DNA of 6,163 nt. Origin: Clostridia bacterium. GTDB lineage: Bacteria > Bacillota > Clostridia > Oscillospirales > Ruminococcaceae. Where the stretch lies: positions 1 to 6,163 of the forward strand of contig QKDG01000173.1 in assembly GCA_003246805.1 (NCBI GenBank), read 5' to 3'. The position numbers and the translations under genes are program-made. A model generated the notes under the pieces. The model was not told where the DNA came from. It saw only the letters and a program-made list of their open reading frames with translations, and searched no databases. Shown here in pieces: positions 1-4,455 of the stretch; position 1 is the first letter of the stretch, and every line of letters starts with the position of its first letter.

Positions 1-508
1 CAGTTATACTTCCACAAGCAACAGCATAATAGATTTTTTCAAGGCTTGCCTGCAATTTTACAGCAGAAAAGCGATTTTTAGCAACAACGCAAAGCCCCGA
101 AGTATCTCTGTCAAGTCTGTTTATAGGTCTAAACGTCAGTCCCTCACAATGGCTTGCAAAAAAATTGCCGAGCGTATCATCAATATGCTTTAATGAAGGA
201 TGAACTGCCATGAAAGCCGGCTTGTTAAAAACGATTACGTCTTCATCATCATAAACAACAGGAACAACAAGAGATGAGTTTTTTATAAGAACCTTTTCGT
301 CCTCTAAGGCTATTTCAACTATGTCACCTGCTTTTACTGTATCAATGGTGCGTGCGTGAATGCCATTTAAAGTTATCCCGTTTTCAATCTGTTTAAGCCT
401 TGTGATAAGCCTTTTGCTCACATTGTTTTTTATCAATACAGATAACACCGTATTGCCGTCATGACTTTTATCAACAAGAAACTGAATTCTTCTTATATTA
501 GTTTGCAT
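1..508 (-). CDS. RluA-family RNA pseudouridine synthase, partial (3' end beyond window)
   Basis: Converts selected uridines in rRNA or tRNA to pseudouridine in the cytoplasm; which RNA site is modified cannot be told from this fragment. I read 169 complete codons from an ATG at 508-506. An S4-like RNA-binding region lies at about residues 20-70. The catalytic domain then opens with VIVFNKPAFMAVHPS (about 91-105) and the family signature NRLDRDTSG (130-138), in which D133 is the expected catalytic aspartate. The signature begins with Asn where many members have His; this variant is, to my knowledge, common in Firmicutes paralogues, so activity is not in doubt. Family members are roughly 290-320 residues, so nearly half the protein is missing on the left. 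The start overlaps the end of tex by 11 bp and has only a weak purine-rich site (AGAAAAA), which points to translational coupling. The family call is secure; a specific name such as rluD is not supported. Confidence 0.93.
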   Translation of the reverse strand, partial: MQTNIRRIQFLVDKSHDGNTVLSVLIKNNVSKRLITRLKQIENGITLNGIHARTIDTVKAGDIVEIALEDEKVLIKNSSLVVPVVYDDEDVIVFNKPAFMAVHPSLKHIDDTLGNFFASHCEGLTFRPINRLDRDTSGLCVVAKNRFSAVKLQASLEKIYYAVACGSIT

Positions 509-2657
509 TTTTTTCTGATTTCATTGTCAATGCAATTCGCTTTCTCTTTATATCAACATCAAGAACCCGAACCTTAACAATATCCCCTACTTTAACAACT
601 TCAAGAGGATGCTTGACATATCTGTCACAAAGCTGTGAAATGTGAACAAGCCCATCCTCGTGAACACCGATATCAACAAAAGCACCAAAGTCAATTACAT
701 TTCTTACAGTACCCATAAGCTCCATACCTGGCTTTAAATCCTTCATATCCATAACATCACTTCTAAGCAAAGGGGCGGGCAGCTCATCACGTGGGTCACG
801 CCCTGGCTTTTGTAGTTCAGAAATTATATCGTTAAGTGTAGGAACACCAATGCTAAGCTGGTCGGCAAGCTTAACAACACCAATGCCTTTTGTGCGCTCG
901 GATAAATCAGAAAGATTGCGTCTGCTTATATCACTGAGCGAGAATGAGCAAAGTTCAAGTAGTTTTTGTGCAGCCTCATAGCTTTCCGGGTGAACAGCAG
1001 TATTGTCAAGCGGGTTTTTCCCCTCGTGTATTCTTAAAAAGCCTGCACATTGCTCATAGGCCTTTTTGCCAAGCTTTGCAACCTTCAACAACTGCTTTCT
1101 GTCGTTAAAGCTTCCATTTTCCTCACGATAGGTAACAATATTCTTTGCAACGGTGGCATTTATCCCTGAAATATAAGACAACAATGAATGCGATGCAGTA
1201 TTCAAATCAACACCAACCGAGTTAACGCAGTCCTCAACAACGCCTGTCAAAGCCTCATCAAGCCTTGCCTTTGGCATATCATGCTGATATTGCCCAACAC
1301 CGATTGCCTTAGGGTCTATTTTTACAAGCTCAGCGAGTGGGTCCTGCAAACGCCTTGCGATAGAAACAGCACTTCTTAGCGAAACATCATATTCAGGGAA
1401 TTCAAGGGACGCAAGCTTAGAAGCTGAATAAACTGATGCCCCAGCCTCAGATACAACCATATAGCTGACTTTTTGAGGGATTTCTCTGATAAGCTCAGCG
1501 ACAAAAACCTCACTCTCATGAGAAGCTGTGCCGTTGCCGATTGCAATTGTCGTAACCTTATGCTTTTCTATTAAAGACTTCAACTTTGCCTTAGCCTCTA
1601 AAACCTTGCTTTGCGGTGGGGTAGGATACACAACAGTTGTGTCAAGCACCTTTCCTGTATCATCAACAACAGCAATTTTACAGCCTGTCCTGTAAGCAGG
1701 GTCAAGCCCCAAGGTAACAGCCCCTTTAACAGGTGGTTGCATCAATATCTGGCTTAGATTAGAAGAAAAAACCTTTATAGCCTGTTCACTTGCAGTAGTA
1801 GTAAGCTCTGACCTTATCTCGCGTTCAATTGAAGGATAGATAAGCCTTTTATAAGAATCCTCACACGCAGAATTCACAAGCAGCCCGCACTCACCCTCGT
1901 TTTTAAGATACTTTGCTGTAATAAGTTTAAGCCCTGCCCCCTCGGCGATATCAACACTAACCTTTAAAAAGCCTTCACGCTCTCCTCTGTCAATTGCAAG
2001 AATTCTGTGCCCTGCAATTTTTGCAACAGGCTCATTAAAATCATAATAATTTGTATAAACACTCTCGGCGTTTTCATCAACAGCCTTTGAAATTACAAGC
2101 GCATCATGCAAGAACATCGAACGGAAGCTTTTTCTCAATGCTGCATCGTCTGAAATATTTTCAGCGATAATATCACAGGCACCGTTTATAGCCTCTTGTG
2201 CAGTAAGCACCTGTTTTTCCTCATTTATAAACTCACAAGCCTTGGAATTGACATCGGCCTTTAAATCCTGTGCCAAAATATATTCAGCAAGTGGTTCAAG
2301 CCCTTTTTCACGTGCAACAGATGCCTTTGTTTTCCGTTTTGGCTTATAAGGGCGATAAATATCCTCAACCTCAGCAAGGGTAACAGCATTATCAATGGCA
2401 GACTGTATTTCATCTGTCATTTTTTCCTGCTCAGTAATAGAAGAAGATACCTCTGCCTTTCTTTTTTCAAGATTTCTGAGATAGCTCAGCCTGTCATTAA
2501 GCTCACGAAGAATCTGGTCATCAAGTGAGCCGGTAACTTCTTTTCTATAACGTGATATAAAAGGAATAGTGTTTCCGTCATCAATAAGCTTAACAGTTGC
2601 CTCAACCTGCTGTGGTCTAAGCGAGAATTCTGCGGCTATATTTGCGATAATATCCAT
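498..2657 (-). CDS. tex: Tex, S1-domain RNA-binding transcription accessory protein
   Basis: Cytoplasmic nucleic-acid-binding protein of the Tex/YhgF family. The family is linked to transcription and RNA metabolism and, in some bacteria, to toxin expression and stress survival; its exact molecular role is not settled. Numbered from the ATG at 2657 (719 aa, the usual length), the layout is complete. The helical Tex_N region comes first, with GNTIPFISRYRKE near residue 28. A YqgF/RuvC-like fold begins at LGLDPAYRTGCKIAVVD (316-332). Helix-hairpin-helix segments lie around 482-526 (DLNTAS, GINATVAKNIV, NGSF). An S1 domain occupies about 643-713 (GTVRNVIDFGAFVDIG, DGLVHISQL). A TTG at 2666 would add three residues, but the AAAGG at 2673-2669 lies only 2 nt from that TTG and 11 nt from the ATG, so I prefer the ATG. 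It sits between the phosphatase gene (21 bp upstream) and the pseudouridine synthase gene (11 bp overlap), probably in one operon. Confidence 0.96.
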   Translation of the reverse strand: MDIIANIAAEFSLRPQQVEATVKLIDDGNTIPFISRYRKEVTGSLDDQILRELNDRLSYLRNLEKRKAEVSSSITEQEKMTDEIQSAIDNAVTLAEVEDIYRPYKPKRKTKASVAREKGLEPLAEYILAQDLKADVNSKACEFINEEKQVLTAQEAINGACDIIAENISDDAALRKSFRSMFLHDALVISKAVDENAESVYTNYYDFNEPVAKIAGHRILAIDRGEREGFLKVSVDIAEGAGLKLITAKYLKNEGECGLLVNSACEDSYKRLIYPSIEREIRSELTTTASEQAIKVFSSNLSQILMQPPVKGAVTLGLDPAYRTGCKIAVVDDTGKVLDTTVVYPTPPQSKVLEAKAKLKSLIEKHKVTTIAIGNGTASHESEVFVAELIREIPQKVSYMVVSEAGASVYSASKLASLEFPEYDVSLRSAVSIARRLQDPLAELVKIDPKAIGVGQYQHDMPKARLDEALTGVVEDCVNSVGVDLNTASHSLLSYISGINATVAKNIVTYREENGSFNDRKQLLKVAKLGKKAYEQCAGFLRIHEGKNPLDNTAVHPESYEAAQKLLELCSFSLSDISRRNLSDLSERTKGIGVVKLADQLSIGVPTLNDIISELQKPGRDPRDELPAPLLRSDVMDMKDLKPGMELMGTVRNVIDFGAFVDIGVHEDGLVHISQLCDRYVKHPLEVVKVGDIVKVRVLDVDIKRKRIALTMKSEKNAN

Positions 2658-2668
2658 TTTGTTCAAAA

Positions 2669-2673
2669 CCTTT
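2669..2673 (-). promoter_or_regulatory. Ribosome binding site deciding the tex start
   Basis: On the minus strand AAAGG lies between the phosphatase stop codon (2681-2679) and tex. Its spacing is 11 nt to the ATG at 2657 but only 2 nt to the in-frame TTG at 2666, so it argues for the ATG even though 11 nt is slightly long. Confidence 0.6.
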
Positions 2674-2678
2674 CAAGT

Positions 2679-3305
2679 CTAATTATTTTCATACTGATAA
2701 GGAAATCTGCCGGTTATTTCAAACGCATCCGAGCGTTGCCATAGCTGTGAGGTTGCAAGTAGATCAAAGCCCTCACCAAAATCACATGAAAGCTGCATCG
2801 GCTTATATTTAGGAAGCCCGAAGCAGGAAAGTGAATTCATAATAATTCCGCTGTGAGTAACAACGGCACAGTTCGTCATCCCCTCTGCCATCATATCGCG
2901 GATAATATAATCAAAGCCTTGATAGCATCGTTCAATTACCGAACGCATGCTTTCACCATTTGGTGGCGCGTTGTCTAGCCCGCCTTTGAGCCATTCCTTG
3001 AATTCAGGCAGATTTACAAGTTCGTCTGATGTTTTCCCCTCAAAATCCCCGAAGTTCATTTCACGTATTTCGTTTATTATATGAATGTATCTGTCGGGAT
3101 AAAGAATTTCGGCAGTCTGTATACATCTCTTCAATGGGCTTGAATAAATCTTCTGAACAGAAGAATAATCCTTTTCTTCAAGCTTTTCAAAAAGCTCAGA
3201 TTTTCCAAGTGGGGATAAAGGGAGGTCGGTAAGCCCGATATAGGCAGAATTTTTGTTGGCGTCAGTTTGGCCGTGGCGAATTATTTTTAAGTGATATCCT
3301 TTCAT
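2679..3305 (-). CDS. Histidine phosphatase family protein (phosphoglycerate-mutase-like)
   Basis: A 208-residue cytoplasmic enzyme of the branch-1 histidine phosphatase superfamily, which removes or moves phosphate groups through a phosphohistidine intermediate. The active-site set is intact: R10-H11-G12 followed by QT, with H11 as the expected nucleophile; R60 in SSPLKR; E82 in REMNFGDFEG, the likely proton donor; and H151 in VVTHSG. The length and the FGDFEG motif resemble alpha-ribazole phosphatase (CobC) and small broad-specificity phosphatases more than the roughly 230-250-residue cofactor-dependent glycolytic mutase. No cobalamin genes are nearby, so the substrate stays open and I give no symbol. 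The ATG at 3305 has an excellent Shine-Dalgarno sequence (AAGGAG at 3317-3312, 6 nt spacing). It is the first gene of the minus-strand unit, 21 bp ahead of tex, and is transcribed divergently from the XRE regulator. Confidence 0.92.
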   Translation of the reverse strand: MKGYHLKIIRHGQTDANKNSAYIGLTDLPLSPLGKSELFEKLEEKDYSSVQKIYSSPLKRCIQTAEILYPDRYIHIINEIREMNFGDFEGKTSDELVNLPEFKEWLKGGLDNAPPNGESMRSVIERCYQGFDYIIRDMMAEGMTNCAVVTHSGIIMNSLSCFGLPKYKPMQLSCDFGEGFDLLATSQLWQRSDAFEITGRFPYQYENN

Positions 3306-3310
3306 TGTGT

Positions 3311-3317
3311 TCTCCTT
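3311..3317 (-). promoter_or_regulatory. Strong ribosome binding site for the histidine phosphatase gene
   Basis: AAGGAGA on the minus strand lies 5 nt before the ATG at 3305. It is the closest match to the consensus Shine-Dalgarno sequence in the window and fixes the start of this gene. Confidence 0.85.
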
Positions 3318-3327
3318 GCTATAATTT

Positions 3328-3356
3328 TGAATATATTACACAAAAAAACTCTTCAA
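3328..3356 (-). promoter_or_regulatory. Candidate promoter of the phosphatase-tex-synthase unit
   Basis: On the minus strand TTGAAG (3356-3351) can serve as a -35 box. The -10 would be TATTCA (3333-3328, 17-nt spacing) or TATATT (3335-3330, 15-nt spacing). Transcription would start near 3321, just before the Shine-Dalgarno site. Neither pairing is close to consensus, so this is the best candidate rather than a firm call. The copy of TTTTTTTGTGTAA described separately lies between the two boxes. Confidence 0.35.
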
Positions 3357-3381
3357 CATTTATCGACTTTTTTTTGTGTAA
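3336..3381. repeat. 13-bp inverted repeat shared by both divergent promoters
   Basis: TTACACAAAAAAA (3336-3348) is the exact reverse complement of TTTTTTTGTGTAA (3369-3381), with 20 bp between the arms. The result is that each divergent gene has the same element, reading TTTTTTTGTGTAA in its own sense direction. The left copy falls in the spacer and -10 region of the minus-strand promoter candidate. The right copy lies immediately upstream of the plus-strand -35 box. The A/T runs make part of the match cheap; the GTGTAA/TTACAC cores carry the information. It may be a shared regulator site, which is an inference. Confidence 0.5.
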
Positions 3382-3433
3382 AGTCTTTACAAATTGTAAG
3401 ATTTAATATATAATTTACAATAAGTTGTTATTG
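3377..3433. promoter_or_regulatory. Cluster of overlapping dyads, candidate operator of the XRE gene
   Basis: Four short palindromes cover the plus-strand promoter. TGTAAAGTCTTTACA (3377-3391) is perfect over 7-1-7 and overlaps the -35 box. TTACAAATTGTAA (3387-3399) is perfect over 6-1-6. TTGTAA (3394-3399) and TTACAA (3415-3420) flank the -10 box. CAATAA (3418-3423) and TTATTG (3428-3433) surround the expected start of transcription. The repeated half-site is roughly TTGTAA. XRE-type repressors commonly bind such dyads in their own promoters, so autoregulation is the simplest reading, but no binding is shown here. Confidence 0.45.
3386..3414 (+). promoter_or_regulatory. Sigma-A type promoter of the XRE regulator gene
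   Basis: TTTACA (3386-3391, five of six consensus bases) is followed after exactly 17 bp by a perfect TATAAT (3409-3414). Transcription would begin near 3421 and give a leader of about 66 nt before the GTG start. This is the best promoter match in the window. Confidence 0.8.
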
Positions 3434-3434
3434 C

Positions 3435-3465
3435 TATCGGTTTTTTTAAAACCGATAAATTTTTT
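3435..3465 (+). terminator. Hairpin plus T-run in the XRE leader, possible attenuator or operator
   Basis: TATCGGTTTT (3435-3444) and AAAACCGATA (3448-3457) form a perfect 10-bp stem with a TTT loop. AA and six Ts (3460-3465) follow. In the plus direction this has the form of a weak intrinsic terminator lying inside the 5' leader, between the promoter and the ribosome binding site. On the minus strand no T-run follows, so it is not a terminator for the other unit, and no gene ends here. Only three of ten pairs are G-C, so termination would be partial. A 23-bp palindromic protein-binding site is an equally fair reading. Confidence 0.45.
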
Positions 3466-3486
3466 CACAAAACGGGGTGTAGAAGG

Positions 3487-4194
3487 GTGAGTAGTGACTT
3501 TTCAAGGGTTCTTACATTGTTAAGAAAAGAACGTGGGATAAGCCAGAAGCAGGCTGCTAATGATCTGGGTGTTTCACAGGGCTTGTTATCCCATTATGAA
3601 AAGGGCAAAAGGGAATGCGGGCTTGATTTTTTAGTTAAAGTGGCTGACTACTATTCAGTTTCCTGCGATTATCTTTTGGGGCGTTCACCAGAACCACAGG
3701 GGAGAACAATATCAATTCAGGATATCCCCGATGATGACTCTTCTTTAAAGAATAAACAGGCGAGCGGGAGCATTATGGTTTCCTTCAACAAAAAGCTTAT
3801 TATAAACTCAGTAAACGTGATTTTTGCATTCTTACAAAAATGCAAATCAAATACAATTGTTAAAGAAATTTCGACGTATCTGATGCTTGCTATATATCAG
3901 GTGTTCAGAATAATATATTCTTCCAACAAAAAGAATGATGAGAACTTCTTTACTGTGCCAAAGCCTGTTTCAACCGGAATGGCAACTGCGGCAATGGATG
4001 TTTCGCTTGTATGTGCAAAAGCTGCTGCTGAGGGAATTGAGTTTAACAGCAACGACTGCCTTAAAGATAATGAAGAGTTCTACATAACAACATCAAAGCT
4101 TTCACAGGAATATCCAAACTATTATTCCTCTATGGTTAATCTTATAAAAAACAGTGAAGCAAGAATAAACATTATTTCAAACTCCGAAAAATAA
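3487..4194 (+). CDS. XRE-family DNA-binding regulator with an unassigned C-terminal region
   Basis: A 235-residue cytoplasmic protein whose first ~65 residues form a typical XRE/Cro-C1 helix-turn-helix domain: FSRVLTLLRKERGISQ, then QAANDLGVSQGLLSHYEKG (about 22-40), then the closing helices that end in DYLLGRS (61-67). A polar linker (about 68-95) leads to a region of about 140 residues that I do not recognise. It contains a hydrophobic helical stretch (104-145) with Lys, Glu and Gln inside, so probably a core or dimer helix and not a membrane anchor, followed by a small-residue stretch (162-182). No Cys/His metal site or peptidase motif is visible. The start is GTG at 3487: no in-frame ATG is near, and a later TTG (3517) would cut helix 1. 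AAGG abuts this GTG with no spacing, so GGGG (3474-3477) probably serves as the ribosome site. It is divergent from the phosphatase unit and precedes rnf in the same direction. The target genes are unknown. Confidence 0.88.
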   Translation: MSSDFSRVLTLLRKERGISQKQAANDLGVSQGLLSHYEKGKRECGLDFLVKVADYYSVSCDYLLGRSPEPQGRTISIQDIPDDDSSLKNKQASGSIMVSFNKKLIINSVNVIFAFLQKCKSNTIVKEISTYLMLAIYQVFRIIYSSNKKNDENFFTVPKPVSTGMATAAMDVSLVCAKAAAEGIEFNSNDCLKDNEEFYITTSKLSQEYPNYYSSMVNLIKNSEARINIISNSEK

Positions 4195-4204
4195 ACGCAT
4201 TAAT

Positions 4205-4229
4205 ATTTTATCATTTTTTGTGATAAAAT
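4205..4229. repeat. AT-rich hairpin after the XRE gene, weak terminator candidate
   Basis: ATTTTATCA (4205-4213) and TGATAAAAT (4221-4229) form a perfect 9-bp stem around a T-rich 7-nt loop, 11 bp after the stop codon. The stem has one G-C pair and no T-run follows in either direction, so it is at best a weak transcript end or an RNA 3'-protecting structure. Confidence 0.3.
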
Positions 4230-4252
4230 TCAATGCTAATTCATATTTTCTA

Positions 4253-4281
4253 TTGATTAATTATAAAACAGGTAGTATAAT
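4253..4281 (+). promoter_or_regulatory. Sigma-A type promoter upstream of the rnf leader
   Basis: TTGATT (4253-4258) and a perfect TATAAT (4276-4281) are separated by 17 bp. Transcription would begin near 4288, about 170 bp before rnfC and about 65 bp before the intrinsic terminator. It can drive either a short terminated RNA or, by readthrough, the rnf operon. Confidence 0.65.
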
Positions 4282-4287
4282 GATTGA

Positions 4288-4385
4288 TGGTATGATACAT
4301 TCTGATTAAATAGTTTATGATTATTGTTTACTAAATAAAGATAATTAAATGCTGGCAAGGCTTCTTGTCGGCTTTTTGTATTTTT
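4288..4385 (+). other. Candidate terminated leader or small RNA ahead of rnfC
   Basis: The stretch between the promoter at 4253-4281 and the terminator at 4352-4385 would give an RNA of about 95-100 nt. I recognise no known riboswitch, T-box or tRNA core in it. Apart from the terminator, its sequence is AT-rich and shows only trivial pairing. It could be the discarded product of an attenuated rnf leader, a small RNA, or simply the site where transcripts from the XRE gene end. Both ends are predicted only. Confidence 0.3.
4352..4385 (+). terminator. Intrinsic terminator between the XRE gene and rnfC
   Basis: GCTGGCAAG (4352-4360) pairs with CTTGTCGGC (4365-4373) over nine positions, including two G-T wobbles, around a GCTT tetraloop. 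TTTTTGTATTTTT follows immediately. This is the strongest intrinsic terminator in the window. It ends transcription from the XRE gene and/or from the promoter at 4253-4281, so rnfC needs readthrough or a promoter of its own downstream. Confidence 0.78.
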
Positions 4386-4392
4386 AGGGGGC

Positions 4393-4416
4393 ATTGTTAA
4401 ATAATAAATTAACAAT
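4393..4416. promoter_or_regulatory. ATTGTTAA/TTAACAAT inverted repeat, Rex-like operator candidate
   Basis: ATTGTTAA (4393-4400) and TTAACAAT (4409-4416) are perfect 8-bp inverted arms separated by 8 bp. The half-sites match the clostridial Rex operator, usually written TTGTTAA-N4-TTAACAA; Rex is the NADH/NAD+-sensing repressor. Control of an ferredoxin:NAD+ oxidoreductase by Rex would make sense. The spacing here is 8 bp instead of 4, which is a real mismatch, so another repressor or chance in AT-rich DNA remains possible. Confidence 0.4.
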
Positions 4417-4423
4417 CTATGAT
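4394..4423 (+). promoter_or_regulatory. Candidate rnfC-proximal promoter
   Basis: TTGTTA (4394-4399) and TATGAT (4418-4423) are separated by 18 bp, giving a start near 4430 and a leader of about 26 nt that contains the AAAGGG ribosome site. The inverted repeat at 4393-4416 covers its -35 box and spacer, the expected place for a repressor. A second pairing, TTAACA (4409-4414) with TAAAAT (4431-4436) at 16 bp, would start too close to the ribosome site. Confidence 0.42.
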
Positions 4424-4455
4424 ATTATTATAAAATTCAGAAAGGGAAAAAAGAA

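Noticed and set aside
127..129. Possible loss of function of the pseudouridine synthase through Asn in place of His in its signature motif (N130RLDRDTSG)
   Set aside because: The catalytic Asp is present and the NRLD variant is known among Firmicutes members of the family, so it is not evidence of decay.
1188..1379. Plus-strand open frame of 63 codons inside tex
   Set aside because: It lies fully antisense to a conserved, well-matched Tex coding region, has no good ribosome site and its translation resembles no protein family; it is a shadow frame.
3029..3232. Plus-strand open frame of 67 codons inside the phosphatase gene
   Set aside because: Antisense to conserved catalytic segments of the histidine phosphatase, with no promoter or family resemblance.
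3336..3381. Inverted repeat considered as the terminal repeats of a small mobile element
   Set aside because: Only 20 bp lie between the arms, the arms are mostly A/T runs, and there is no target-site duplication; it lies neatly within a divergent promoter region.
4350..4388. Short frame of 12 codons reading MLARLLVGFLYF over the intergenic terminator, considered as a leader peptide
   Set aside because: It lies on the terminator stem and T-tract, lacks a proper ribosome site, and has no run of one regulatory amino acid that would suit classical attenuation.
4195..4455. Possible riboswitch or T-box in the region before rnfC
   Set aside because: No T-box sequence, no recognisable riboswitch core and no multi-helix structure was visible; only the terminator hairpin and simple inverted repeats stand out.
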